Shown: positions 7,409 to 18,289, counted from the stretch's first letter. The stretch is 40,594 nt of DNA from Rhodospirillaceae bacterium (GCA_002721365.1 PBKC01000064.1:1-40594); one strand, 5' to 3'. Numbers and translations: made by a program. The notes: a model not told the origin generated them from the sequence alone.

Positions 7409-10400
7409 ATGAGCCATCTGCTGGACCGCCTGAATTTCTTCGCGAAGACCGAGGTTGGCCGGTTTGCGGGTGGCCACGGCGTGACGACGCGCGAGGACCG
7501 GCGCTGGGAGGATGGCTATCGGAAGCGTTGGCAGCATGACCGGGTGGTGCGCTCAACCCACGGTGTCAACTGCACGGGTTCATGCTCCTGGAAGATCTAC
7601 GTCAAGGGCGGCATCGTGACCTGGGAAACCCAGCAGACGGACTATCCGCGCACCCGGCCCGATCTGCCCAACCACGAGCCGCGCGGCTGCTCGCGCGGCG
7701 CAAGCTACAGCTGGTATCTCTATTCCGGCAACCGCATCAAATATCCGCTCGTACGTTCGCGGCTGCTCAAGGCATGGCGTGCGGCGCGTGCGAACCTGTC
7801 GCCGGTGGCGGCCTGGCGCTCGATCGTTGAGGATATGGAGACGCGGGCGAGTTGGGTCCGCATGCGCGGACGCGGCGGATTTGTCCGCGCCGACTGGGAC
7901 GAGCTGAACGAGATTATTGCCGCCGCCAACGCTTACACCGCGAGGAAATACGGACCCGACCGCGTCATCGGCTTCTCGCCGATCCCGGCAATGTCGATGA
8001 TCTCCTATGCAGCCGGCACGCGCTACCTGTCGCTGCTCGGCGGCGTCAGTATGTCCTTTTACGACTGGTACTGCGACCTGCCGCCGTCCTCGCCCCAGAC
8101 CTGGGGGGAGCAGACGGACGTGCCCGAATCGGCGGACTGGTACAATAGCGGCTTCCTGCTACTCTGGGGCTCGAACGTCCCGCAGACGCGGACGCCGGAC
8201 GCCCATTTCTATACCGAGGCCCGCTACCGCGGCGCCAAGAGCGCGGTCATTTCGCCTGACTACAGCGAGGCGGCCAAGTTCGCCGACATCTGGCTGCACC
8301 CGAAGCAGGGCACCGACGCGGCGCTCGCGATGGCGTTCGGCCACGTCGTGCTGCGCGAGTTCCACCTCGACCGCAAGACCGAATATTTTGACGACTACTG
8401 CAAGCGCTACACCGACATGCCGATGCTGGTCCGGCTCGTAGAGCGCGACGGTCGCTACGTGCCGGACCGTCTCTTGCGCGCCTCTGACTTTCCGGACGCC
8501 CTTGGACAGGAAAACAACCCGGATTGGAAGACGGTCGCCTTCGACACGACTACGGACCGTGCCGTCGTGCCGCGCGGTTCGGTCGGCTTTCGCTGGGGCG
8601 AGACGGGTAAGTGGAACCTCGAGGCCAGGGCAGCCGACGGAACCGAGATCGATCTTCGGCTCTCGCTGACCGAAGACGGCAGGCACGACCGAGCGGTTCC
8701 CGTCTCATTTCCTTACTTCGGCAACCGCAAGCACGACTACTTCGAAGGGACGGACCATCCCGACGTGCTCTTGCGCAACGTGCCGGCCAAGTCGGTGCAA
8801 CTACAGGACGGCGACGCGCTGGTCGCCACGGTCTACGACCTGTTCGTTGCCAACTACGGGCTCGACCGCGGGCTTGGCGGCGAACACCTTGCAAACTCCT
8901 ACGACGACGAGGCGCCCTATACGCCGGCTTGGGCGGAGAGGATCACGGGCGTCCCGCGCGGCCACATCGTAACCGTCGCGCGGGAGTTCGCGCGCAACGC
9001 CGAGAAGACCCGGGGCAAGTCCATGGTCATCCTGGGCGCCGGCCTCAACCACTGGTACCACATGGACATGAGCTACCGGGGGATCATCAATCTCCTGGTG
9101 ATGTGCGGTTGCGTGGGGCAGTCGGGGGGCGGCTGGTCGCATTACGTTGGACAGGAGAAGCTGCGCCCGCAAACCGGGTGGTTGCCGCTCGCCTTTGCGC
9201 TCGACTGGAACCGGCCGCCGCGGCAGATGAACTCGACCTCGTTCTGGTACGCGCACACGGACCAGTGGCGCTACGAGACCCTCGAGGTTCAAGACATCCT
9301 CTCGCCCACCGCCCCCGAGGGTCCGTGGGACGGCGCGCTGATCGACTACAACGTGCGCGCGGAACGGATGGGTTGGCTGCCGTCGGCCCCGCAGTTGTCG
9401 ACAAACCCCCTCGATATCGCCGAAAAAGCCGCCGATGCCGGCATGGAGCCCCAGGATTATGTGGTGGAGCAACTCCGCTCCGGCGCGCTCGCCATGTCGT
9501 GCGAGGATCCCGACGATCCTCGCAACTGGCCACGCAATCTCTTCGTCTGGCGCTCGAACTTGCTCGGTTCCTCGGGCAAGGGTCACGAGTATTTCCTCAA
9601 ACACCTGCTCGGCGCCACGCACGGCGTGCAAGGGAAGGACCTGGGCGCCACTGGCCAGCAGAAGCCCGAAGAAGTCGTCTGGCACGACGAGGCTCCGGAA
9701 GGCAAGCTTGACCTGCTCGTTACCCTCGACTTTCGCATGTCGACGACCTGTGTCTATTCCGACATCGTCCTCCCGACCGCGACTTGGTACGAAAAGAACG
9801 ACCTCAATACGTCCGACATGCATCCCTTCATCCACCCTCTCACCGGCGCAGTTGACCCGGTCTGGGGGTGCCGAAGCGACTGGGATATTTACAAGGGTAT
9901 TGCGCGCAAGTTCGCCGAGGTGGCACCAGAGGTCCTGGGGGTGGAGAAGGATGTCGTCCTGGTCCCGATCCTGCACGACACCCCGGCCGAAATGGCCCAG
10001 GCCACGGACGTCAAGGACTGGAAGCGGGGCGAGGCCGAGCCTGTGCCGGGGCGGACGATGCCGCAGATCGTCGTCGTCGAGCGCGATTACCCCAACCTCT
10101 ACAAACGCTTCACCGCACTCGGGCCGCTCATGACATCGATCGGCAACGGCGGCAAGGGGATCGCCTGGAAGACAGAGCGCGAGGTCGAGGCGCTGCGCCG
10201 CCTCAACGGCGCCGTCACCGAGGAGGGGGCGACCAAGGGGTTACCGCGTATCGAGACCGACATCGATGCCGCCGAGGTCGTGCTCATGCTCGCGCCCGAG
10301 ACCAACGGCGAAGTCGCGGTCCGGGCCTGGGAGTCGCTGGGCAGGACGACCGGCCGCGACCACGCCCATCTGGCGACCTCCAAGGAGGACGAGAAGATCC

Positions 10401-11161
10401 GTTTCCGCGACATCGTCGCCCAACCCCGCAAGATTATCTCCTCACCGATCTGGTCGGGGCTGGAATCGGAGCAGGTCTGCTACAACGCCGGCTACACCAA
10501 CGTCCACGAGCTGATCCCCTGGCGCACGCTCAGCGGCCGCCAGCAGCTCTACCAGGACCATCTCTGGATGCGGGCGTTCGGCGAGGCCCTTTGCGTCTAC
10601 CGGCCGCCCATCGACACGAAGACGATCCGGCCGATCATCGAGGCGCGTGCCGACGAGCGCCCGCAGATCGTCCTGAACTTCATTACGCCGCACCAGAAGT
10701 GGGGCATCCACTCGACCTATACCGACAACCTACTGATGCTTACCCTTTCGCGCGGCGGCCCGATCGTCTGGATCTCCGAGACCGACGCCAAGAGGGCGGG
10801 CATCGAGGACAACGACTGGATCGAGGCCTACAACACCAACGGCGCGCTGACCGCGCGGGCCGTGGTCTCGCAGCGGGTCAAGGAGGGCATGGTGCTGATG
10901 TACCACGCCCAGGAGAAGATCGTGAACGTACCGGGCTCCGAAATTACCGGCCAGCGCGGCGGCATCCACAACTCGGTCACTCGCACTACGGTCAAGCCGA
11001 CCCACATGATCGGCGGCTACGCTCACCAGTCATACGGTTTCAACTACTACGGTACCGTCGGCTCGAACCGTGACGAGTTCATCATCGTGCGCAAGATGCG
11101 CAATGTCGAATGGCTTGAGGATCCAGAGTCTTCAACCATCGTCCAGTCGGTCGGCGGCTGA
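7409..11161 (+). CDS. narG: Respiratory nitrate reductase alpha subunit
   Basis: NarG reduces nitrate to nitrite at a molybdenum bis-MGD centre on the cytoplasmic side of the membrane, fed by NarH and NarI. The 1250-residue protein has the N-terminal FS0 cluster ligands H51, C55, C59 (HGVNCTGSC) and C94 (PRGCSRG), and the family blocks GEQTDVPESADWYNS and NVPQTRTPDAHF. Length matches membrane-bound NarG. A GAGGAG ribosome-binding site precedes the ATG. It heads narGHJI with a 24-nt gap to narH. Confidence 0.99.
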   Translation: MSHLLDRLNFFAKTEVGRFAGGHGVTTREDRRWEDGYRKRWQHDRVVRSTHGVNCTGSCSWKIYVKGGIVTWETQQTDYPRTRPDLPNHEPRGCSRGASYSWYLYSGNRIKYPLVRSRLLKAWRAARANLSPVAAWRSIVEDMETRASWVRMRGRGGFVRADWDELNEIIAAANAYTARKYGPDRVIGFSPIPAMSMISYAAGTRYLSLLGGVSMSFYDWYCDLPPSSPQTWGEQTDVPESADWYNSGFLLLWGSNVPQTRTPDAHFYTEARYRGAKSAVISPDYSEAAKFADIWLHPKQGTDAALAMAFGHVVLREFHLDRKTEYFDDYCKRYTDMPMLVRLVERDGRYVPDRLLRASDFPDALGQENNPDWKTVAFDTTTDRAVVPRGSVGFRWGETGKWNLEARAADGTEIDLRLSLTEDGRHDRAVPVSFPYFGNRKHDYFEGTDHPDVLLRNVPAKSVQLQDGDALVATVYDLFVANYGLDRGLGGEHLANSYDDEAPYTPAWAERITGVPRGHIVTVAREFARNAEKTRGKSMVILGAGLNHWYHMDMSYRGIINLLVMCGCVGQSGGGWSHYVGQEKLRPQTGWLPLAFALDWNRPPRQMNSTSFWYAHTDQWRYETLEVQDILSPTAPEGPWDGALIDYNVRAERMGWLPSAPQLSTNPLDIAEKAADAGMEPQDYVVEQLRSGALAMSCEDPDDPRNWPRNLFVWRSNLLGSSGKGHEYFLKHLLGATHGVQGKDLGATGQQKPEEVVWHDEAPEGKLDLLVTLDFRMSTTCVYSDIVLPTATWYEKNDLNTSDMHPFIHPLTGAVDPVWGCRSDWDIYKGIARKFAEVAPEVLGVEKDVVLVPILHDTPAEMAQATDVKDWKRGEAEPVPGRTMPQIVVVERDYPNLYKRFTALGPLMTSIGNGGKGIAWKTEREVEALRRLNGAVTEEGATKGLPRIETDIDAAEVVLMLAPETNGEVAVRAWESLGRTTGRDHAHLATSKEDEKIRFRDIVAQPRKIISSPIWSGLESEQVCYNAGYTNVHELIPWRTLSGRQQLYQDHLWMRAFGEALCVYRPPIDTKTIRPIIEARADERPQIVLNFITPHQKWGIHSTYTDNLLMLTLSRGGPIVWISETDAKRAGIEDNDWIEAYNTNGALTARAVVSQRVKEGMVLMYHAQEKIVNVPGSEITGQRGGIHNSVTRTTVKPTHMIGGYAHQSYGFNYYGTVGSNRDEFIIVRKMRNVEWLEDPESSTIVQSVGG

Positions 11162-11185
11162 ACACGCCACGCAGGGAGACGCGCC

Positions 11186-12711
<1,526 letters not shown>

Positions 12712-12712
<1 letters not shown>

Positions 12713-13422
12713 TGGCCAGAACGTTCAAGGTGCTCTCGGTCCTGCTCACATACCCGGATGGGGAGATTCAGGCCGCCGCGTCCGCCATGCGTGAGGTGGT
12801 GCTCGCCGAGGACCTCGTCCCAAAGCGGGTGCGCGAGCCCTTGCTCGAACTCGTCGATCAACTTGGCACGCGCGAGCTTTACGATCTTCAGGAGCGTTAC
12901 GTGTTGCTTTTCGACCGCACGCGCTCGCTCTCACTTCATCTCTTCGAACACCTCCATGGCGAGAGCCGGGATCGCGGCCAGGCAATGGTCGATCTGGCCA
13001 ACCTCTACGAGCAGCATGGCCTCGTCGTCAGCGCCAGCGAGTTGCACGACTATCTGCCGCTCTTCCTCGAATTCCTTTCGACGTTGCCGTTCGAGGAGGC
13101 GCGTGAGCTGCTGGCACAGCCACTGCATATCGTAAGCGCGCTCGGCGAACGGCTACGCCGGCGCGAGAGCGTCTACCAGTGGGTCTTCCGGGGCATCGAA
13201 GCTGTTGCCGAGGCGACACCTGATTCGGAAACCTTAAACGAGATCCTGGAAGCACCCGACGACGATCCCACTGACCTGGAGGCTCTCGACAGGGTCTGGG
13301 AAGAAGAACCCGTCACCTTCGGGCCCGGCACGGGTGGCGGCTGCGGCCGCGCCCAGGATATGCTCAGGCGCATGAACACGGGCAACCCGCCGGCGTCGGC
13401 CGGCTCGTCGCGGCGAGGCTGA
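12712..13422 (+). CDS. narJ: Nitrate reductase molybdenum cofactor assembly chaperone
   Basis: NarJ is the dedicated chaperone that binds apo-NarG until the cofactor is inserted. The 236-residue protein begins MARTFKVLSVLLTYPD and contains the YDLQERYVLLFDRTRSLSLH and HLHGESRDRGQAM segments typical of NarJ/NarW. The open frame reaches back to 12190 inside narH, but the ATG overlapping the narH stop gives the standard length. The C-terminal tail is acidic, then glycine-rich (GPGTGGGCG). Confidence 0.97.
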
Positions 13423-13434
13423 GGAGCGAGCAGG

Positions 13435-14181
13435 ATGGCCAGCTACCTGAACACGCTGCTCTTCGGCATCTATCCCTATATTGCGCTGGCGGTGATGGTG
13501 CTCGGGTGCATCGTCCGCTACGACCGCGAGCCCTATACGTGGCGCTCCGGCTCGAGCCAACTTCTGCGCCGGCGACAGCTCGTCTGGGGCTCGAACCTGT
13601 TCCATTTCGGCGTGCTGATCGTCTTCGTGGGCCACCTTGTCGGCCTGCTGACGCCGATCTGGCTGTTCGACGCCGTAGGCATCGGCCACGGCTTCAAACA
13701 GATGTTGGCGATCGTCGTGGGCGGTGTTGCCGGCGTGGCGTGCCTGGTTGGCGGTGCCATGCTCCTCCATCGCCGTCTCGGCGATCCGCGCATCTACAGG
13801 ACGTCTTCCTTCGGCGACATCGCCATCCTCGTCCTCCTGCTCCTTCAGCTCACTCTCGGCCTCGCCACGATCCCGATCTCGCTGGGGCACCTCGACGGCG
13901 GGGAGATGCTGAAGTTCATGGCCTGGGCGCAAGGTATCTTCACCTTCCAGCCCGGCGTCGCCGCTGTCGTCGCCGACGCGCACTGGATCTTCAAGGCGCA
14001 CCTCTTCCTGGGCCTGACGATCTTCCTCGTCTTCCCCTTCACCCGCCTCGTACACATGCTGAGCGTGCCTGTGCGCTACCTGTGGCGGCCCGGCTATCAG
14101 GTCGTGCGTACGCGCCTCGCCGCCGACCGAAGCGCTCCGCGGCAGACGGTCCCGGTGCGCCCGCGCGAGCCCGCGGAGTAG
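13435..14181 (+). CDS. narI: Respiratory nitrate reductase gamma (cytochrome b) subunit
   Basis: NarI is the membrane diheme cytochrome b that oxidises quinol and passes electrons to NarH. The 248-residue protein has about five transmembrane helices and conserved histidines in LFHFGVLIVFVGHLVG and AHLFLGLTIFLVFPFTRLVHMLS, the expected heme b ligand regions. The start lies 12 nt after narJ with a GAGCGAGCAGG ribosome-binding region. The length is slightly above E. coli NarI because of a basic C-terminal tail. Confidence 0.98.
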   Translation: MASYLNTLLFGIYPYIALAVMVLGCIVRYDREPYTWRSGSSQLLRRRQLVWGSNLFHFGVLIVFVGHLVGLLTPIWLFDAVGIGHGFKQMLAIVVGGVAGVACLVGGAMLLHRRLGDPRIYRTSSFGDIAILVLLLLQLTLGLATIPISLGHLDGGEMLKFMAWAQGIFTFQPGVAAVVADAHWIFKAHLFLGLTIFLVFPFTRLVHMLSVPVRYLWRPGYQVVRTRLAADRSAPRQTVPVRPREPAE

Positions 14182-14187
14182 CCGCCG

Positions 14188-14982
14188 ATGGAACCCGTCT
14201 GGGTCAACGGCTCCGAAATCGGCGCGGAGACGATCGTCGCTGAAATCCAGAACCATCCGGCCGTGAGCGTCGAGGACGCCGAACGCGAGGCACGTCGTGC
14301 GCTCGTTGTGCGCGAGCTCCTGCGTCAGGAGGCGGACCGCCTCGGCATCACGGCCGAGCCTTCAGTTGACGCCGAGGGGAGGCGCGAAACGGAGGAAGAA
14401 GCACGCATCCGTCGACTGCTTGACGATCAGATCAAAGTCCCCGAGGCGGACGAGGCCGCCTGCCGCCGTTACTACGACAACAACCAGACCAAGTTCCGCA
14501 GCCCGGATCTGTACGAGCCCATGCATATCCTCCTTTCGGCAGACGCCGAGCAGAAGGAGACCTTTCAGCGGGCGATCGAGGAAGCAAAGGGCCTCATCGA
14601 ACGCCTCAGCGAGCGCCCCGGACTTTTCGAGACGATTGCGCGCGAACGCTCCGACTGCCCGTCGGCGAGTGATGGCGGCCGGCTCGGTCAGGTCACGCGC
14701 GGCCAAACGACACCCGAGTTCGAGACCTTTCTGATATCGCTGGAGGAGGGCCAGCTCTGCCCCGTCCCGGTGCCGACTCCCTACGGCGTCCACATCATCC
14801 GGCTGGAACGCAAGGTCGAAGGCCGCACGCTACCCTTCGAGGCCGTGCACAAGCGGATTGCCGACTATATGCAGGAAGCGAGCTGGCGCCGCGCGGCTGC
14901 TCAGTATGTCAGCATCCTCGTCGGTCGCGCGCAGATCGCGGGAGTCGAGATCGAAGGCGCGGAAAGCCCTCTCGTGCAGTAG
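14188..14982 (+). CDS. Parvulin-type peptidyl-prolyl isomerase (NifM/PpiC-like)
   Basis: The 264-residue protein has an N-terminal helical region and a parvulin (rotamase) domain at about residues 105-210, with MHILLSA, the GGRLGQVTRGQTTPEFE segment and PYGVHIIRLER. It resembles NifM-like PPIases. No signal peptide is visible, so it should act in the cytoplasm. It follows narI by 6 nt and is plainly the last gene of the nar operon, as in several alphaproteobacteria. A folding role for nitrate reductase subunits is inferred from position. Confidence 0.92.
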   Translation: MEPVWVNGSEIGAETIVAEIQNHPAVSVEDAEREARRALVVRELLRQEADRLGITAEPSVDAEGRRETEEEARIRRLLDDQIKVPEADEAACRRYYDNNQTKFRSPDLYEPMHILLSADAEQKETFQRAIEEAKGLIERLSERPGLFETIARERSDCPSASDGGRLGQVTRGQTTPEFETFLISLEEGQLCPVPVPTPYGVHIIRLERKVEGRTLPFEAVHKRIADYMQEASWRRAAAQYVSILVGRAQIAGVEIEGAESPLVQ

Positions 14983-15127
14983 CTGGACATGCATACTGGC
15001 CGGGTGCTGTAACCTGGTCTCGGGTTTGGCCGGTCCGCCAAGCCAGGCAAGCTGCCCTTTCGGCCTTTGGGCTGGCGGAAGGGCGGCTTCCGCAGGCATC
15101 TGGAAGCAGTATGTACACTCAAGGATA
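14983..15127. other. Convergent intergenic region after the nar operon
   Basis: About 145 bp between the parvulin gene (plus strand) and the end of the DUF4149-like gene (minus strand). It contains GC-rich imperfect repeats (around 15050-15090) that could form a bidirectional terminator, but I see no clean stem with a T tract. Confidence 0.3.
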
Positions 15128-15586
15128 TTACCTTCGGCTGTGCGCAAGCGCCCACAAGCTGGAACCGCCGGCCACCGCGAGGAGCAGGAGCTTTGCTGCC
15201 TCGGCAATCGCATAGGCGGTGTGGTGATAACTCGCCGGTAAGGGGTTGTCGGCAACCACGACAGCGACACGCGCGTCTAAGGCAGGCAGGAGCCATGAAG
15301 CCTGCACCGTCACCACGACGGCGACCAGTACCGCTAGGGCGACCCTCGCCCGGGAGATTCCGGGGATGGAGGCGAGCAGCAGCGCTGCGGCGAGCGCCCA
15401 TTCGATCCGGGAAAACAGATGGAAGGTGACGCGGCCGACTTCGAGCGCCACCGGTAGCGAGAGGCCCGGCGCGGTGAACTTCACTGGCGTCGCCACGAAG
15501 GAAACGCCGGCGAGCATCCCCACCCACACGAACGCAACGGCGAGAAACAAGGCGTCGGCAAGGGCGGGGCGGGATCGTTTGCGCAT
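15128..15586 (-). CDS. Four-TM membrane protein (DUF4149-like), divergent from nsrR
   Basis: Starting at MRKRSRPALADALFLAV the product is 152 residues with four hydrophobic helices and a conserved loop, FVATPVKFTAPGLSLPVALEVGR, near the first helix. The longer open frame (to 15697) passes through the regulatory palindrome at 15629-15653 and is rejected. The layout is like DUF4149/TMEM205-type proteins; function is unknown. The NsrR-type operator lies 43 bp upstream of this start and is shared with nsrR. Confidence 0.7.
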   Translation of the reverse strand: MRKRSRPALADALFLAVAFVWVGMLAGVSFVATPVKFTAPGLSLPVALEVGRVTFHLFSRIEWALAAALLLASIPGISRARVALAVLVAVVVTVQASWLLPALDARVAVVVADNPLPASYHHTAYAIAEAAKLLLLAVAGGSSLWALAHSRR

Positions 15587-15628
15587 GTGCGAAGCACTTG
15601 GTCGGGACGTGAACGGGGTTTGGCATTT

Positions 15629-15653
15629 AAATAAATATCTTATATACATATTT
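15629..15653. promoter_or_regulatory. NsrR-type palindromic operator, site B
   Basis: AAATAAATAT-CTTAT-ATACATATTT. Arms match at 8 of 10 positions as an inverted repeat with the same 5-base spacer as the other three sites. It is centred between nsrR (start 25 bp to the right) and the divergent membrane-protein gene, so NsrR could repress both and itself. Confidence 0.7.
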
Positions 15654-15677
15654 ATGCAACACCAACCGGGTACGTAG

Positions 15678-16136
15678 ATGCGCCTGACGCTCCACACCGA
15701 TTATTCGCTACGCCTGCTGATGCTGCTGGCGATCGAGCCGGATACGCGACATACCATCGAAGAGGTTGCGCGACGCTACGATATCTCGCGCAATCACATG
15801 ATGAAGGTGGCCCAAACCCTGACCCAGGGCGGCTTCGTTCTGAGTGTTCGTGGGCGCGGGGGAGGCTTGGAATTGGCGCGAGCGCCGGAGGCGATCAACC
15901 TTGGTGCCGTGGTACGGGCCTGCGAAGACAGTTTCGCGCTGGTGGAATGCTTCGATAGCGAGCACAACACATGTGTCGTCGCGTCTGCGTGTGGCTTGCG
16001 TGGCCCCTTGGAGGAAGCATTGGCGGCGTTTCTCTCCGTCCTCGACAGCTATTCTCTGGCTGACCTCGTCGCTCGGCCGGGGACGCTCAAAGGCATGCGC
16101 CGACTCCTCTCTATCGGGTCGACCCACCCAGCCTGA
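15678..16136 (+). CDS. nsrR: NsrR-type Rrf2 family nitric-oxide-sensing repressor
   Basis: The 152-residue protein has an N-terminal winged helix (MRLTLHTDYSLRLLMLLA, then ISRNHMMKVAQTL) and the wing GRGGGLELA. It carries the three NsrR cysteines C91, C99 and C105 (ECFDSEHNTC then SAC), which in characterised NsrR bind an iron-sulfur cluster that reacts with NO. Asp8, the fourth ligand in some NsrR proteins, is present. It is not IscR, whose cysteines are spaced differently. A matching palindrome lies 25 bp before the start, suggesting autoregulation. The IS element begins 24 bp after the stop, leaving the gene intact. Confidence 0.93.
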   Translation: MRLTLHTDYSLRLLMLLAIEPDTRHTIEEVARRYDISRNHMMKVAQTLTQGGFVLSVRGRGGGLELARAPEAINLGAVVRACEDSFALVECFDSEHNTCVVASACGLRGPLEEALAAFLSVLDSYSLADLVARPGTLKGMRRLLSIGSTHPA

Positions 16137-16156
16137 AGTCTGCAGGCCTTCTCGAC

Positions 16157-16501
16157 CTAGCAGGCTGTTGAAGAAGTCGTGCGAACGGCTTTGAGGACGG
16201 CCTCATCGCCGAGGTGGTACGCGAACTCGATTTCCATCGAGCCATCGTCGTGCAGCTCGGCCGATCCGGAGCCGGCAACCTCGTCCATCTCGTCGAACCC
16301 GGCCCAAGTGAAGAAGACCGCGGACCGGCTGTATTCGAGATCGAGGGCGGCCTGCATGGCCCCGAAGGTGATCTCGCCGTGGCCGTCGGCCTGGATGGTC
16401 AAGCTGGCGGGCTCGACGAGGTCGAGGTAGTCGCGATCCCATATGTCGGCTTCGACGATCCGCCACCGGCCGATGAGCTGGCAGTTCATCGGGGCTCTCA
16501 T
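16157..16501 (-). CDS. Passenger protein inside IS5-family element, unknown function
   Basis: The 114-residue protein begins MRAPMNCQLIGRWRIVEADIWD and belongs to a small acidic family that I have seen as a stand-alone hypothetical protein (GRWRIVE-DRDYLDLVEPA pattern), with no known domain. Its ATG overlaps the transposase stop (ATGA), so it should be translated by coupling. The last codons are provided by the terminal inverted repeat and the stop by the flanking target duplication, so the natural C-terminus may be lost or replaced. It is not needed for any known IS5 function. Confidence 0.65.
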   Translation of the reverse strand: MRAPMNCQLIGRWRIVEADIWDRDYLDLVEPASLTIQADGHGEITFGAMQAALDLEYSRSAVFFTWAGFDEMDEVAGSGSAELHDDGSMEIEFAYHLGDEAVLKAVRTTSSTAC

Positions 16502-17675
16502 GGGGATGCTCCGGCCAGGAGCTTGGGCAAGCGAACGAGATTGTAGGCGGCGACGGCGAAGGTGAAGGCCCATCCGACCTTCTCGAGGCCGCGATGCCGG
16601 GTCTTCCTGAGGCCGGCGACGGTCTTCACCCAGCCGAAGCCTTCCTCGATCCGCTTGCGGACGCGCTGGCTGACGTCGTACCCGCCATGCCGGGTGGTGC
16701 GCCCGTCGATGGCGGAGGCGCGCCCGCTGGTGTTCTGTGCGACGTGAGGCGTGACGTTGATCTCGCGCAGCTCCATGACGAAGTCGGCAGTATCGTAGGC
16801 CTTGTCGGCGCCCAGCGTGACGGCGACCGGCCGCTCGGCGCGCGGCCCGATCATGTCGAGAGCGGCCAGCCGCTCGGCATGGCCGCTGACGCGGGTGAGC
16901 CGGGCATCGACGAAGAGGCCGCTGCGGTTCTCCATCAGCGCATGGCCGAGGAAGCAGAGCTTGGCTTCCTGGCCGCGTCCCTTGCGGTAGAGCTTGGCAT
17001 CCGGGTCGGTGGTCGAGGCGTGTGTCGCATTCGAGCGTTTCTCGCCCCTGAAGTCGGCCTCCTCGTTACGCCCGCCACCGCCGCTGCCGCCGGACGGCGG
17101 CTCGCCGCCGCCCTGGCGCCGGAACGACTTCAGCGAGGCCCAGGCCTCGATCATCGTGCCGTCGACCGAGAAATGATCCGACGAGAGAAGGCGGCTCACC
17201 CGTGGCTGCGCCAGCACCGCGGCCAGGAACTTCCCCGCCACCTCGCCCGCCAGCAGCCGGTCGCGGTTCTTCGAGAACGTCGAGTGATCCCACACCGCCT
17301 CGTCCACCCCCAGCCCCACGAACCAGCGGAACAGCAGGTCGAACTCCAGACGCTCCATCAGCTGGCGCTCCGAGCGGATCGAGTAGAACGCCTGCAGCAG
17401 CAGCGCCCGCAGCAGTTTCTCCGGCGGGATCGAGGGACGGCCCAGCGGCGTGTAAAGCGCGGCGAACTCCCCGCTCAAATCCCCCAGCGCCGCGTTCGCC
17501 ATCTCCCGGATCGCCCGCAGCGGGTGACCCGCCGGAACCCGCGCCTCCAGATCCACATAGCTGAACAGCGCTCCCGAACGCTCGTCGATCCCCCGCATCC
17601 CGCTCCCCCAACCATTGCTCGCGCCCAGGGAATCACGTCCGCAATGCCGCCGCCACAGACTTCTTCAACAGCCTG
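16161..17675. mobile_element. IS5-family insertion sequence, intact, with passenger gene
   Basis: The element is 1515 bp, bounded by perfect 18-bp inverted repeats: CAGGCTGTTGAAGAAGTC at 16161-16178 and its complement at 17658-17675. It is flanked by a 4-bp direct repeat CTAG (16157-16160 and 17676-17679), consistent with the YTAR target of the IS5 subgroup. It holds one transposase and one coupled passenger ORF, both on the minus strand. It lies between nsrR and the CBS gene and interrupts neither. Confidence 0.93.
16498..17598 (-). CDS. IS5-family transposase
   Basis: The 366-residue protein has the N-terminal DUF772-type region (RPSIPPEKLLRALLLQAFY, SERQLMERLEFDLLFRWF) and a DDE domain. 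The candidate catalytic residues are the Asp in FSVDGTMIEAW, the Asp in LGADKAYD, and the Glu in KRIEEGFGWVK. It appears full length and undamaged, so the element may still be active. A glycine/serine-rich low-complexity stretch (GGGEPPSGGSGGGG) interrupts the central region. Confidence 0.93.
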   Translation of the reverse strand: MRGIDERSGALFSYVDLEARVPAGHPLRAIREMANAALGDLSGEFAALYTPLGRPSIPPEKLLRALLLQAFYSIRSERQLMERLEFDLLFRWFVGLGVDEAVWDHSTFSKNRDRLLAGEVAGKFLAAVLAQPRVSRLLSSDHFSVDGTMIEAWASLKSFRRQGGGEPPSGGSGGGGRNEEADFRGEKRSNATHASTTDPDAKLYRKGRGQEAKLCFLGHALMENRSGLFVDARLTRVSGHAERLAALDMIGPRAERPVAVTLGADKAYDTADFVMELREINVTPHVAQNTSGRASAIDGRTTRHGGYDVSQRVRKRIEEGFGWVKTVAGLRKTRHRGLEKVGWAFTFAVAAYNLVRLPKLLAGASP

Positions 17676-17686
17676 CTAGACTAGCT

Positions 17687-17743
17687 GTCGGAAGCCTTTT
17701 GAAGGATTGACCGGTTTCCGGTTCTGCCGCCGCGGCTTCCGAC
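17687..17743 (-). terminator. Hairpin directly after the CBS gene
   Basis: A perfect 10-bp inverted repeat, GTCGGAAGCC at 17687-17696 and GGCTTCCGAC at 17734-17743, abuts the stop codon of the CBS gene. An inner ACCGG/CCGGT pairing shortens the loop. No long T run follows, so it may be an imperfect terminator or an mRNA 3' stabiliser for the long minus-strand transcript. Confidence 0.5.
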
Positions 17744-18223
17744 TCAGCGATATCCGATGCCCATGACGTAGTCGCGCAGGAGCGTTTCCTCGTACTCGAC
17801 CTCGCCCAGAAGCGCCTGAAGCACGTCACGGGCGGTGAGCACACCCAGAGGCTGATTGTCCTGGTCCGCGACCGGGATATGCAAGAATCCTTTCTCCTTC
17901 ATAAGGGACCAGACATCCTTGAGCGCATCGTCGGGTCGGCAGCAGGTGACCTCCCGCGTCATCACCGCCCCGACCATCTCCGCACAACTGCTGCCCCGAC
18001 AATGGCCGATCCGCGAGACGATATCCGTCTTGCTGACCACACCGGACATGGTACCTACATCGTCACAGACGACAACGAGGTTGGTATGACCGTCCCCGAG
18101 ACGCGCAGCCGCTTCGGTAAGCTGAGCCTTGTCGCTGATGGTTACCAGGCGATCCTGTGCACTCGGCAGCAGTGTTTCGACTCTCACGGTTGCCTCCTTA
18201 AGCGGCCAAGGTGCCTCTGCCAT
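17744..18223 (-). CDS. Two-CBS-domain protein
   Basis: The 159-residue protein has two CBS motifs: residues ~25-75 (TISDKAQLTEAAARL ... GVVSKTDIVSRI) and ~90-145 (MTREVTCCRPDDALKDVW ... LGVLTARDVLQALL). Stand-alone CBS pairs usually bind adenosine nucleotides and act as regulators. It has a small cysteine cluster (GHCRGSSC, VTCC). The ATG at 18223 is chosen for the GGGAG ribosome-binding site 8 nt upstream; an ATG eight codons earlier lacks one. It is the last gene of the minus-strand NO-response run. Confidence 0.85.
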   Translation of the reverse strand: MAEAPWPLKEATVRVETLLPSAQDRLVTISDKAQLTEAAARLGDGHTNLVVVCDDVGTMSGVVSKTDIVSRIGHCRGSSCAEMVGAVMTREVTCCRPDDALKDVWSLMKEKGFLHIPVADQDNQPLGVLTARDVLQALLGEVEYEETLLRDYVMGIGYR

Positions 18224-18289
18224 GATTAACACTCCCTGTTCATCCACTCTATCGCCCTGGAAGCTTATTTTATGCCGATAGGAATATGA

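Noticed and set aside
8801..9976. 391-codon frame on the minus strand within narG
   Set aside because: Typical shadow of a high-GC gene; no domain, no ribosome-binding site, and narG is certain on the other strand.
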